DNA from: Bernardetiaceae bacterium
Lineage (GTDB): Bacteria > Bacteroidota > Bacteroidia > Cytophagales > Bernardetiaceae
Direction: 5' to 3'
Assembly: GCA_020832465.1 (NCBI GenBank)
Contig: JAFIER010000119.1
Location: forward strand, 18,653 to 82,652
Length of the DNA stretch: 64,000 nucleotides
Below, piece after piece: positions 54,318 to 62,196 of the stretch. A model generated the notes under the pieces. It was not told the DNA's origin, did no database searches, and worked only from the letters and a program-made list of their open reading frames with translations. How positions within the stretch are numbered: position 1 is the stretch's first letter; the number at the start of each line of letters is the position of its first letter. The position numbers and the translations under genes were made by a program.

Positions 54318-55117
54318 TCGTTTTCCTCGTTTATGATATTCAACCAATCTTTTTGTTGAATCGGCAGGTAGATCGCCAATAATTTAAGCCCAATTGGGTC
54401 CAATATGCGAGCACTCAACCTTCCATAACTAAGTGATAAGTCTCTTTCATCGTGTTCAACATCACGGATCAAGACACCAATCAATTGGTATTCTTCAGGA
54501 TTGGAGTAATATGCTCTCAACCCTAATTTAAAATCTAATTGATACTGATGATGGTCTGGAAATAAACGCATTTTGTTTTTGAGATAAGAAATTAAAATTT
54601 GGCGTTTATTCTTGTTGTTGTATAAATCTCTTAACTGATTTTCAACCCCATCTGCTTTGGTCATAACCTGTGGTGGCCTTTTGGTGGTTTCAGATGAAGT
54701 CTTTACTTCTCCAAATAAAAAAAGTACTTGCCCATCCACTTCAATTAAACCTACCAAATCAGCACCTGTTTTATTGCCCCTTGGATTTCGTGCATCCCGC
54801 AACTCGTTCCAGTAGAAACGGCAAGAAAATGCTTGTTCTAAAATCACTTCCGCATAAGCTTCACCTACTCTAAAATTTTGAACTTGTACATTTTCATCTT
54901 CCAAGGCTTGAATGTCTGCTAAAAGTCCATCACTGACATCAAACCCTGTTTCGTCTCTTAAAGCCCTTAACTGCTCCAAAGTATCATCCCTCTCTTCACG
55001 GTCAAGCAAATTGTCTTTTACCAATCCTTGCAAATGTTCACGACACTCGTGTTCATCAAGGCTAATGCCCTGATAACCTCTGCTGTGTGATTCTGTATGT
55101 TGATAATCAATTCTCAA
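54314..55117 (-). CDS. hamA: HamA-like nuclease (DUF1837, Hachiman-type)
   Basis: 267 residues. No upstream ATG is in frame, so the TTG at 55115-55117 is taken as start. The C-terminal half has GNKTGADLVGLIEVDGQVLF (Asp about 119) and LFGEVKTSS (Glu-x-Lys about 133-135), a PD-(D/E)XK core, then YNNKNKRQILISYL and GVLIRDVEHDERDLSLS. These blocks fit the DUF1837/HamA family, whose nuclease degrades DNA when freed by HamB. Alternative: an AbpA-type sibling of the same family. The two genes share the ATGA overlap. Confidence 0.76.
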   Translation of the reverse strand: MRIDYQHTESHSRGYQGISLDEHECREHLQGLVKDNLLDREERDDTLEQLRALRDETGFDVSDGLLADIQALEDENVQVQNFRVGEAYAEVILEQAFSCRFYWNELRDARNPRGNKTGADLVGLIEVDGQVLFLFGEVKTSSETTKRPPQVMTKADGVENQLRDLYNNKNKRQILISYLKNKMRLFPDHHQYQLDFKLGLRAYYSNPEEYQLIGVLIRDVEHDERDLSLSYGRLSARILDPIGLKLLAIYLPIQQKDWLNIINEENE

Positions 55118-55136
55118 TTGTCTCGTTTTTTAGCAT

Positions 55137-55304
55137 GTTGCGCAAAATATATCTATACAAGCTAAAGTCCGCATAACCACTCAAAAAAGGCCACATAATA
55201 CGCACCTTTAAATCAAAAATCAATAATACACACTCCACCCCTAAAAAACAAACGCAACGCAATTTTTCAAGGAATTTTAACACTTTGCAAAACTGCTGTT
55301 ACCA
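55137..55304. other. attC-like site b
   Basis: Begins near GTTGCGC and ends GTTACCA. Inside is TATACAAGCTAAAGTCCGCA, a relative of the palindrome at the recombinase end (63457-63486), then a block of about 115 bases (from CACATAATACGCACC to AACACTTTGC) also present at sites d and e. It lies between hamA and the DUF4184 gene. Confidence 0.65.
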
Positions 55305-55308
55305 CCAG

Positions 55309-56037
55309 TTATTCTTCTTTTGTCCTTATCAGCCATGGTGTTATTGTTAATGAAATTAGTCCTGCGGAAATAGCTGTCACAATTACGTTTCCGTATTGTT
55401 TAAAGTCAAGTCCACTTAAAAATCTAACCGAAATAATTGTCAAAGTTAGTCCCGTTAAAATTGCCCAATATTTCAAATTTATGTTTTCGTTCTCAGTCTT
55501 GTTTGTCGGCAGTTTATAAATGGCAAAAGCAATTATAAGTCCACCAAGTAAAGTCGAAGAATGTTGCAATATTTTCAAGATTGGAATTTCTTTGCCTAAA
55601 AATTCAACCGAGTTTTGTAATGCTGGAATTGTCTGCACAAAATAACCGTGGTTGTGAGTAAAACTGTCCCAAAAAATGTGAGAAGCGGCTCCGATTAAAA
55701 TTGAAATTGTCACCACTAACCAATTTTGTTTGAAGTGTCTGTTCCAGTCAAAATTCTTAAAAGTCGAAAATCGTGATTTTAAAAATATTGGCAAGTTGTC
55801 GAATAATCTGTCACGAACTATGTTATGAAACAAAAACGCAAGCAAAAGTCCAAGAGGCAAGTCAAACCAAAAAAGTCCGTCAATTGTATGGCTGTAATTA
55901 CTTTTAATTCTCATTCTTAAAAAATACTCAAAGTCAGGTGTCAAACTTCCGATTACAAGTCCAGTCAAAGAAAGCCATTGTCTTGGCAAAAACATCAAAG
56001 GTAAAACTATTGCTGGGTGTGAAAATGTAAATGGCAT
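55309..56037 (-). CDS. DUF4184 integral membrane protein
   Basis: 242 residues with about six membrane helices. The start MPFTFSHPAIVLPLMFLP, then GLVIGSLTPDFEYFLRMR, SHTIDGLFWFDLPLGLLLAFLFH and AASHIFWDSFTHNHGYF, is the signature layout of DUF4184, with conserved His and Asp residues that could bind metal. Function is unknown; a membrane hydrolase-like role has been suggested by analogy only. It stands as a single-gene cassette between attC-like sites b and c. Confidence 0.83.
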   Translation of the reverse strand: MPFTFSHPAIVLPLMFLPRQWLSLTGLVIGSLTPDFEYFLRMRIKSNYSHTIDGLFWFDLPLGLLLAFLFHNIVRDRLFDNLPIFLKSRFSTFKNFDWNRHFKQNWLVVTISILIGAASHIFWDSFTHNHGYFVQTIPALQNSVEFLGKEIPILKILQHSSTLLGGLIIAFAIYKLPTNKTENENINLKYWAILTGLTLTIISVRFLSGLDFKQYGNVIVTAISAGLISLTITPWLIRTKEE

Positions 56038-56095
56038 TTTTTGTTTGTTCGTTTATTGGTTTCGTTGTCTTCTTTTTATAATCTCTGCTAACGTT

Positions 56096-56180
56096 CGGTT
56101 TGGCGCTTGGCGCAGTGTCATGCGAGGTAGAATGTTCAATTAACCACTGAATCCGCCATTGAGCCAAACGCCTGTTAGGC
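56096..56180. other. attC-like site c
   Basis: 85 bases bounded by TGCTAAC and GTTAGGC (a perfect GTTRRRY). Arms CGGTTTGGCGCTTGGCG and CGCCATTGAGCCAAACGCC can pair with small mismatches, as in the extrahelical-base design of attC. Size and form are those of a classical attC. It lies downstream of the DUF6794 gene. Confidence 0.76.
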
Positions 56181-56190
56181 ACTGTGCTTT

Positions 56191-56970
56191 TCATTTCTTC
56201 TTGTTCTGTTCGTTTGCGTTTTCCCAATAGTCTTGATAGTATTTGATTTGTTCTTCAAGTTTAATTTCATTTTCTGACAAATACCGATGATAACTTTTTA
56301 GAATAATACCCGACATATCGTCTGGGTGATAAATACCAAGGTCATTAAAATATTTTGATAATCTTGAACCACCCCAAAGTTGCCAATTATTTCTCATCCA
56401 CATTCCAAAGCCCATATGTGCTCTTACACTAAATTCTTTCTCTGTCCACTGCTTTACTTGAACTTTTGTTGAATCGTCCCAAAAGCTGTCTATTTGTTTA
56501 AAACAGTCTTCAAGGCCTTTGGGAATATAAACACCACGAATGCTTTCTGTTGTGAATCTTACTTTATCTTCTTCTCGCCACTTATTTTCAATAACCTTGT
56601 ATGGCTTAATAATCTCTTCTTCATTGAAGACTTGTCCAAGTAGTGTCTGTTTGAATGCGATAAGTATTATGGTCTGTTGGTGTTTGTTGCTCGTAATGCC
56701 CTTATCTATAAGATACTTCTTAATTCTTGATTTTTTATTGTCTCGGTTAGTCCATTCAAAAATAGTCTTGTATTTACCGTCCCAAGGGTAACAAAGGTTT
56801 ATTAACTTGTCGTCAGGCGTTTCTTTGATTGTTAGTTTAAGACTGTCAGGGCAATCTGTTTGTAAATATGTTACAGCGCTTTGAATGTCCTTTGGTGTCT
56901 TAATTTTCTGTCCATAAACGAACTGACTTGTCAAAAATAAAATTATCAGTATGAAAAGTTGTCTGTTCAT
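56191..56970 (-). CDS. DUF6794-domain exported protein
   Basis: 259 residues. A signal peptide (about 1-20, FLTSQFVYGQ) precedes an N-terminal region with KTPKDIQSAVTYLQTDCPDS, repeated again near residue 150 as YIPKGLEDCFKQIDSFWDDS, and a C-terminal block HMGFGMWMRNNWQLWGGSRL, KYFNDLGIYHPDDMSGIIL. These blocks fit DUF6794, which is common in Bacteroidota as single genes in variable regions. Function is unknown. Single-gene cassette between sites c and d. Confidence 0.76.
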   Translation of the reverse strand: MNRQLFILIILFLTSQFVYGQKIKTPKDIQSAVTYLQTDCPDSLKLTIKETPDDKLINLCYPWDGKYKTIFEWTNRDNKKSRIKKYLIDKGITSNKHQQTIILIAFKQTLLGQVFNEEEIIKPYKVIENKWREEDKVRFTTESIRGVYIPKGLEDCFKQIDSFWDDSTKVQVKQWTEKEFSVRAHMGFGMWMRNNWQLWGGSRLSKYFNDLGIYHPDDMSGIILKSYHRYLSENEIKLEEQIKYYQDYWENANEQNKKK

Positions 56971-56993
56971 TATTCTGTGTCTTTTAGCATTGT

Positions 56994-57251
56994 GCCTAAC
57001 ATATAATTATACGAACTAAAGTCCGCATAACCTCTCAAAAAGTTACCTATACGCACCTTTAAATCAAAAATCAATAATACACACTCCACCGCTAAAAAAC
57101 AAACGCAACGCAATTTTTCAAGTAATTTTAACACTTTGCTACACCACAGGAAAGCAATATTTCTTAAAAAAATTATAAACAAAGTTTGGATTTAGCACTT
57201 CACTGTTATAAAAGCACGAAACTCACCCGCTTTTGCAAAACGGCTGTTATG
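56994..57251. other. attC-like site d (long)
   Basis: Bounded by GCCTAAC and GTTATGC. It starts with AACATATAATTATACGAACT, which matches the recombinase-end palindrome at 63457-63486 in 26 of 30 positions. It then has the conserved block seen at sites b and e, followed by TTTAGCACTTCACTGTTATA and GCTTTTGCAAAACGGC. At 258 bases it is far longer than typical attC sites. Confidence 0.66.
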
Positions 57252-57265
57252 CACCGTTCTTCTTC

Positions 57266-57871
57266 TCATTTGTCAGTCGTGATGCGTTCAAAAATTAACT
57301 CTGTCAAAGTCTTTACCTCACTTTCAATGGTTCCTTTCATATATCGTTCGTAAACACTTTTGTTGTCTGGCGGGTTAAGATTTAATGTCAAGCCTTTTTC
57401 TAAAGCCAATAGTCTTAAAAACTCTCTTTGTGTTCGTCCGTTTCCTTCTCTGAATGGATGTAAATAATTGACATTATCTAAAATTTCCGCCAATTTCTCG
57501 GCTAACTGTCTTTTGTCGTCTTTCGGAATTTTCTTGAATTCAACAGTTAATTGGTCAATGTATCTGAAAGCCTTGTCAAAGTGCGAAGTAGGGAAGAACT
57601 GCTTCCCATCTTTGCTTATTTCAACTTTTCGTTTTTTACCTGCCCAAGCGTATATGTCCTGAAATAAGTGTTTATGAATTTCAAAAAGGCTGTCAATTCC
57701 TTTGATTTTTATTGGGTTCTCATCAAGTTGTTGAAGTCGTTTGGTTACCGCAGCACTCTCAACAAAGAGCAATACATCAGGGTCAGAAATATCTTGTAAA
57801 TTTCGTAACAGTCCTATATTAGGGTCAGTGTAAATGTAGTCAGGGTCTGTGTATTTATAGGAATTAGACAT
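57266..57871 (-). CDS. fic: Fic-domain toxin (AMPylator)
   Basis: 201 residues. The Fic active-site motif LHPFREGNGRTQREFLRLLA lies at about residues 137-156 with the catalytic His and all phosphate-contact residues. ADIWAGxxR-like residues before it appear as IYAWAGKKRKVEISK. Fic proteins transfer AMP from ATP to target proteins such as DNA gyrase. The gene overlaps the upstream antitoxin by 8 bases (57864-57871), so this is a class I toxin-antitoxin pair. Confidence 0.9.
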   Translation of the reverse strand: MSNSYKYTDPDYIYTDPNIGLLRNLQDISDPDVLLFVESAAVTKRLQQLDENPIKIKGIDSLFEIHKHLFQDIYAWAGKKRKVEISKDGKQFFPTSHFDKAFRYIDQLTVEFKKIPKDDKRQLAEKLAEILDNVNYLHPFREGNGRTQREFLRLLALEKGLTLNLNPPDNKSVYERYMKGTIESEVKTLTELIFERITTDK

Positions 57872-58085
57872 AGGCTTTTTGTTTGGCGAATGCTACGAGT
57901 TCAGTAAGTGTTATTTTTCCAATTACATAATCCCTGATAATTTCAATTCCTTTTGGAGTTGGTTTATATCCTTCAAACATATTACTCCCCAGAGCATTTG
58001 CCGTACTTTCCAAGGTCTTTAAGTCCGAAAATTTAACCCCCATTATTGTCAAGTTAATTCTGTCTATTTCTATTGTATTGAACAT
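57864..58085 (-). CDS. VbhA-like antitoxin of the Fic pair
   Basis: 73 residues. The inhibitory-helix motif [S/T]xxxE[G/N] is present as SNMFEG (residues 34-39), followed by YKPTPKGIEIIRDYVIGKIT, as in VbhA. In known VbhT/VbhA complexes the Glu blocks the ATP gamma-phosphate site of Fic. Gene order (antitoxin first, short overlap) matches that system. An alternative start at Met15 would give 59 residues and keep the motif. Confidence 0.84.
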   Translation of the reverse strand: MFNTIEIDRINLTIMGVKFSDLKTLESTANALGSNMFEGYKPTPKGIEIIRDYVIGKITLTELVAFAKQKAYV

Positions 58086-58142
58086 ATCTTTTCAGTTCTT
58101 AATTGTCTCCAAATTTACAAAAAATTCGTGTCAAATAGTTAG

Positions 58143-58422
58143 TTGTCTCTTGTTTTAAAATGGTACATAAATACCCCAAAAAGCCACATAATACGCACCT
58201 TTAAATCAAAAATCAATAATACACACTCCGCCGCTAAAAAACAACTCCAATACACCCATTTGATAAATTTTAACATTTTATCATACCCCACAAAAGCAAT
58301 ATTTCTTAAAAAAATTATGATTTGATTGAAAATATTGGTTTGGGCTATTAAGTTTGAGGCTATAATAGGTATTTCCGTCATAGAAGCACGAAACCCCCGC
58401 TTTTGCAAAACGGCTGTTAGTG
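58143..58422. other. attC-like site e (long)
   Basis: Begins near 58143 and ends in GTTAGTG (58416-58422). The block from CACATAATACGCACC to about 58275 repeats sites b and d; then comes a 100-base AT-rich stretch and the motif GTCATAGAAGCACGAAACCC with GCTTTTGCAAAACGGCTGTTAG. It also fills the 350-base gap between the antitoxin and the next gene. Confidence 0.63.
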
Positions 58423-58437
58423 CCAGTTTTTCTTTTG

Positions 58438-59121
58438 TCAGTATAACTCTTCATTGTATTCAATTTTAAAAGTTTCCAGTCCAAAGTCATTTTGAAATAC
58501 ACCTTTAACTTCCTTTTTAATACATAAAAACATTGGCAAATCTTCAGAAGTTGTCAAGCACCAACTTAGGTCGTCTGGAAATAAGTAAGTGCAATAGTCG
58601 TAATAAAAGTCTTCTTGAATTTCAAGGTATTTCTCAACGTCAATTTCTGTCAGTTCTTGATTAGGGTTTTCGTCAATTGGGTGTCTATATATGTCTTCTA
58701 CAAAAAGATTTAACAACTGTCCATTTGCCATTTTTATAAGACTTGACTTTAAAGCAGTCTTACTTGCCTTCGCAAGAATTTCAATTGCTGGGGTTTGTTT
58801 TATTCTATCTAACAATTTAAAGTCGTAGCTCTTTTTGAAAGTTTCTGAAATTTCTTTGAGTGAGATTTCCCTGAATAATTTCTCCTTGTCAGGGTTAAGA
58901 AAAAGTCCAAATTCTCTCTCAATCTTTATCCTTTTATTTGCTTGTTCAATAGTTTCATTTTGTTCAGGATATTCGTCAAATGGAAATTTGTCTACAATTC
59001 CAACTTTCCAATGTATTAGGTAGTATTCATCGAAATTATTTGGAACTATTGCAGAAATGCTGTTCCAAGAATTTTCATCCTTTGTTGAAAAGTGTTCTTT
59101 TATCCAGTTGAATTTCTCCAT
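58438..59121 (-). CDS. Unrecognised soluble protein (cassette gene)
   Basis: 227 residues with no signal peptide or membrane segment, starting MEKFNWIKEHFSTKDENSW. It contains YYLIHWKVGIVDKFPFDEYP, a helical middle (EQANKRIKIEREFGLFL, EISETFKKSYDFKLLDRI) and an acidic C-terminal third. No family comes to mind; it may be an immunity or antiphage accessory protein, but that is only a guess from position. It is a single-gene cassette between sites e and f. Confidence 0.5.
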   Translation of the reverse strand: MEKFNWIKEHFSTKDENSWNSISAIVPNNFDEYYLIHWKVGIVDKFPFDEYPEQNETIEQANKRIKIEREFGLFLNPDKEKLFREISLKEISETFKKSYDFKLLDRIKQTPAIEILAKASKTALKSSLIKMANGQLLNLFVEDIYRHPIDENPNQELTEIDVEKYLEIQEDFYYDYCTYLFPDDLSWCLTTSEDLPMFLCIKKEVKGVFQNDFGLETFKIEYNEELY

Positions 59122-59139
59122 TGTCGTTTTCTAAAATTG

Positions 59140-59235
59140 GCACTAATAAGTGGATTGACGCAATAACTTTTGCGCATTTTGTAAACTATAAACAATTGAT
59201 TATCAAAAAGTTATTGCCGTCAATCTGTGTTATAC
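59140..59235. other. attC-like site f
   Basis: 96 bases from GCACTAA to GTTATAC. The inner arms GGATTGACGCAATAAC (59152-59167) and GTTATTGCCGTCAATC (59210-59225) pair except for one bulged C. This is a clean attC-style hairpin, and it is followed within 20 bases by the end of the group II intron. Confidence 0.76.
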
Positions 59236-59253
59236 GATACCCAATTTCGTATA

Positions 59254-61109
59254 ATCGGGTCAAGCAGGGGAATTTCACCCCCACCTTCCCACAGAACCGT
59301 GCGTGAAAGTCTCCCTTCACACGGCTCTTCGTGTTGATAAATCACTAAAATAAAACTATTTTATGGACATACCAATAACCAATGCAGAAATAAATTGGGG
59401 CGTTCTTTGTATTTGGTCTTCAAGTAACGAATACTTGCTTTCTTATACAATCCTTTCTCCCATTTTACCCATTTCAATAGTCTTGCATTGAGTTGTCGCC
59501 ATACGGCTCGCATATCACTTTTCCTGAATTTGTGGTAATAGTTTATCATTCCTCTAATCACTGGATTGAGGTCTTTTGCCACTTCTTCAAGCGTTTTGCG
59601 TTTCTTGTGTATTTGCATAGCACTGAACTTCTCCAAAATGCTTTTCTTGGATTGTTTGCTTACAAATATACTCGGTATGGTTTTGACTTCGGCTCTGTCT
59701 GGATGTTTGTATGAACTCGGTCTGATGGTGAAGCCCAGAAAATCGTAACCTTTGGGATATTTCTTCTCAGCATATCCTCTAATATTGACTATCTTGGTCT
59801 TCTCTGAGTGCAATTCTAACTTACAGGCTTGCATTCGCTTTTGTATTTGCCTGAGCATATACAAGGCTTGCTTTTCTGTTTTGCAATGCACTACTATATC
59901 ATCTGCATAGCGTTCAAAGGGTTTTTCGGGATGGTATTTTGCCATCCAGCTATCAAACACTACGTGCAAAAAGATATTGGCTAACAGCGGACTAATTACG
60001 CCTCCTTGCGGTGTGCCGCTTAGTGTGGCTTTTTGCCTGCCATCTTGTTGCATTACGCTTGCTTTCAACCAGCGTTCTACATACATCAAAACCCACTTTT
60101 CTTGACAGTAATGTCCTACTGCTTTCATCAACAAGTCGTGGTCTATGCTATCAAAGAAGCCCTTGATGTCAAGGTCAATCGCAAAATCGTGATTGTACGT
60201 ATTGCGATTGGCTTGTTCTACGGCTTGATGTGCATTGCGTTTGGGGCGATACCCATACGAACTGTCGTGAAATTTTGGCTCTACTATCTTTTCCAAGTGT
60301 TGCTTGACCACTTGTTGTGCTACCCTATCCAAGACCGTAGGTATGCCTAAATAGCGTTCTCCACCGCCCTTTTTGGGAATAGACACTTGCTTGACAGGCA
60401 GGGGAAAGTAGCTACCAGAGGTCAGCCGGTTCCATAGTTTATAAAGTTCTTTGGACTTATTTGTTGCTAAGTCTGCCAAACCCATCTTGTCTATGCCTCC
60501 GCTTCCTTTGTTGCTACGTACTTCTTTGTACGCCTGCCAAACCATTAACTTGGTTATTGGCTGTGATTTTGTCTCATAATAATCAAGCATCCCTGTTATG
60601 GTTGTAAATTGTTATGTAAACTCAACACGCTTAGCCCTTCGCTCCATTTCCATTACAGAAACTTCTACACTACTACGGCTAAGTCTGCCCCCTATATCTC
60701 AAGCACATCCTTTCTTGTCTGCTTCCTCCTTAGATTTTACAGAACGATATAGAGTTCTCTTGTTCCTTAAAACAGCCTGAATAAAAGTCCTGCCAACTTA
60801 ACCCCGGATGCCGTGTGTTCAGTAATCAGGTTTCCAACACACTCTGTCATAGGTACAAACGTAACTACCTATTTTTGACATCTCCTTTTGCGCTTACGAG
60901 GCTTCATCATTGGTTCACTTGCGTTCAGCTCTTTGTATTCGCACCTACAGAAATTCTTATCCCCGTTTTTCCTTATCGCTCACTACCTTGCAGTTTCCTA
61001 GCAACGCAGCATAAGGTGGTTTGGTAACTATTCCTGAAAATCGTCACCGAGAGACCTACTCTCTTCTGTTTTAAAGCACCGACAGATTACGCTGTCGTTC
61101 AAGACACAC
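59254..61109 (-). mobile_element. Group II intron (about 1.86 kb)
   Basis: On the reverse strand the element starts GTGTGTCTTGAACGACAGCG near 61109 (GTGYG consensus) and ends near 59254 after domain V (GAGCCGTGTG ... CACGCACGGTTC, about 59288-59324) and domain VI (GTGGGGGTGAAATTCCCCTG with the branch A) and CTTGACCCGAT. The RT/maturase gene is inside domain IV. The flanks rejoin as GCAAAACGT+TATACGAAATT, restoring a GTTATAC core, so the intron sits inside an attC-like site. Ends are inferred, not tested. Confidence 0.8.
59361..60590 (-). CDS. ltrA: Group II intron reverse transcriptase/maturase
   Basis: 409 residues. RT domain: SNKGSGGIDKMGL, GGGERYLGIPTVLDRVAQQ, DLDIKGFFDSIDHDLLM, LSGTPQGGVISPLLANIFL and the active site FERYADDIVVHC (about 228). 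Maturase X domain near the end: GMINYYHKFRKSDM and RLLKWVKWEKGLYKK. There is no C-terminal HNH endonuclease, as in shorter bacterial lineages. It should splice the intron and make cDNA for its retrohoming. Confidence 0.93.
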   Translation of the reverse strand: MLDYYETKSQPITKLMVWQAYKEVRSNKGSGGIDKMGLADLATNKSKELYKLWNRLTSGSYFPLPVKQVSIPKKGGGERYLGIPTVLDRVAQQVVKQHLEKIVEPKFHDSSYGYRPKRNAHQAVEQANRNTYNHDFAIDLDIKGFFDSIDHDLLMKAVGHYCQEKWVLMYVERWLKASVMQQDGRQKATLSGTPQGGVISPLLANIFLHVVFDSWMAKYHPEKPFERYADDIVVHCKTEKQALYMLRQIQKRMQACKLELHSEKTKIVNIRGYAEKKYPKGYDFLGFTIRPSSYKHPDRAEVKTIPSIFVSKQSKKSILEKFSAMQIHKKRKTLEEVAKDLNPVIRGMINYYHKFRKSDMRAVWRQLNARLLKWVKWEKGLYKKASIRYLKTKYKERPNLFLHWLLVCP

Positions 61110-61236
61110 ACGTTTTGCAGCTACCCGAAGGTGGCGATTTCGAAGCACTTCACTGTCAACCAAGCACAAACTTTGATAGATGCACAAAGCTTGATTTAAC
61201 CACTGAACCGCCACTTTTGGGTAGGTGCTGTTAGCT
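61110..61236. other. attC-like site g (interrupted by the intron)
   Basis: The right core GTTAGCT is intact (61230-61236). Arms CTACCCGAAGGTGGCG (61121-61136) and CGCCACTTTTGGGTAG (61209-61224) pair well. The internal motif GAAGCACTTCACTGTCAACC matches sites a, d and e. The left core has been split by the group II intron; excision restores GTATAACG there. Confidence 0.76.
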
Positions 61237-61245
61237 GCTGGCTTT

Positions 61246-61674
61246 TTATCTTTCGCTTTGTATTTCATACTTTTTCTTGTCAGGGTTGTGAATTCTGTAA
61301 GTAAACTTTTCAAACATTGTTGAGGCACAAACTTCGTCCGCAATTTGTCTTGTTTTTAAAAACAAAGTGTCTCCCGAAAATTCAATATCTCCAATTGTCT
61401 TTCCGCACGCATTTACTTCAATTAAAGTCGTTACGATTAATGTGTCTCCATTTTGTTCTTCTGAAAAATAGTCCTTGATAAAATTATCATAATCTTCGTG
61501 GTAGCCGTCCGCTTCTTCTCCGTCTTCCATTACATATTTTGTTTTACAGTCAATTAGTCTTTCGTGAGTTTTTGTCTTTTCAGTTTGTTTTTTGTTGGTC
61601 GAGTTTGAACACGAATAAAGACTAAATGTCAATATCGTAATCAAAGTCAAGCCGTATGAGGTCAGTTTATTCAT
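61246..61674 (-). CDS. Small lipoprotein of unknown function (cassette gene)
   Basis: 142 residues. An N-terminal lipoprotein signal (LTILTFSLYSCSNSTNKKQ, Cys about 22) leads into a Lys/Thr-rich linker and a folded part with RLIDCKTKYVMEDGEEADG and DTLIVTTLIEVNACGKTIGD; three cysteines remain in the mature domain. No family is recognised. It overlaps the stop of the upstream membrane-protein gene (ATGA at 61671-61674), so the pair is one two-gene cassette. Confidence 0.58.
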   Translation of the reverse strand: MNKLTSYGLTLITILTFSLYSCSNSTNKKQTEKTKTHERLIDCKTKYVMEDGEEADGYHEDYDNFIKDYFSEEQNGDTLIVTTLIEVNACGKTIGDIEFSGDTLFLKTRQIADEVCASTMFEKFTYRIHNPDKKKYEIQSER

Positions 61675-62018
61675 TTAGTTCTTAGTCTTGTATTTAAAAA
61701 TGAAACTATATTTAGTAGAATAAGTCCGGGAATATAAAAGAAGGCTCCAACAATAGTATAGGTCATTCCTGTGTCCATAAGAATGTCTGTTAAGTCAGTG
61801 CTTTGTCCGTCTGCATATATTTTCTTGTCCATAAACCCCATAAGTGCTAAAAACAGTCCTGCCAAAACAAGTTGAATGATTAGGGCAAAGTTGAAACACT
61901 TTGTTAATTGTCTAAACGAAAATGGAGTAAATGCTTTTCTTGTCAAGATGAAATACAAAACAGGAAGTCCAAATGATAGAACTGTCAATGCGATTGTAAT
62001 TTCATATTTTCCTGTCAT
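61671..62018 (-). CDS. Small three-helix membrane protein (cassette gene)
   Basis: 115 residues with three hydrophobic segments: ITIALTVLSFGLPVLYFIL, FALIIQLVLAGLFLALMGF and YTIVGAFFYIPGLILLNIV. There is a basic tail (FLNTRLRTK). No known family matches. It is the first gene of a two-gene cassette with the lipoprotein, coupled by ATGA, so they may form an envelope complex (inference). Confidence 0.56.
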   Translation of the reverse strand: MTGKYEITIALTVLSFGLPVLYFILTRKAFTPFSFRQLTKCFNFALIIQLVLAGLFLALMGFMDKKIYADGQSTDLTDILMDTGMTYTIVGAFFYIPGLILLNIVSFLNTRLRTK

Positions 62019-62049
62019 AATGTTGTATCGTGTCGTTGTCTAAGCTTGC

Positions 62050-62177
62050 AGGTAACGGTCGCAAGCAAGCGACGAGCGGGATTTCGAAGCATATCTGAGT
62101 CAAGTTACAATAAAGCTTCTACGATTTTCAAAACCCGTGTAATCCACGCCCCGCTTGGCGTTTGCTTGCTGTTACCT
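62050..62177. other. attC-like site h
   Basis: 128 bases from AGGTAAC to GTTACCT. The arms GCAAGCAAGCGACGAGCGGG and CCCGCTTGGCGTTTGCTTGC pair with one bulge, as attC arms do. The flanking GTTACCTGC is the exact complement of GCAGGTAAC at 63451-63459, so the same junction bounds both ends of the next cassette. Confidence 0.77.
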
Positions 62178-62196
62178 GCTGGTGTTTTGTCTGTTT

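Noticed and set aside
60598..61027. Two small forward frames right of the reverse transcriptase gene
   Set aside because: They lie antisense within the 5' RNA domains of the group II intron and resemble no protein.
61071..61343. Reverse reading frame across attC-like site g
   Set aside because: It covers the palindromic site and the start of the group II intron and overlaps the lipoprotein gene in another frame.
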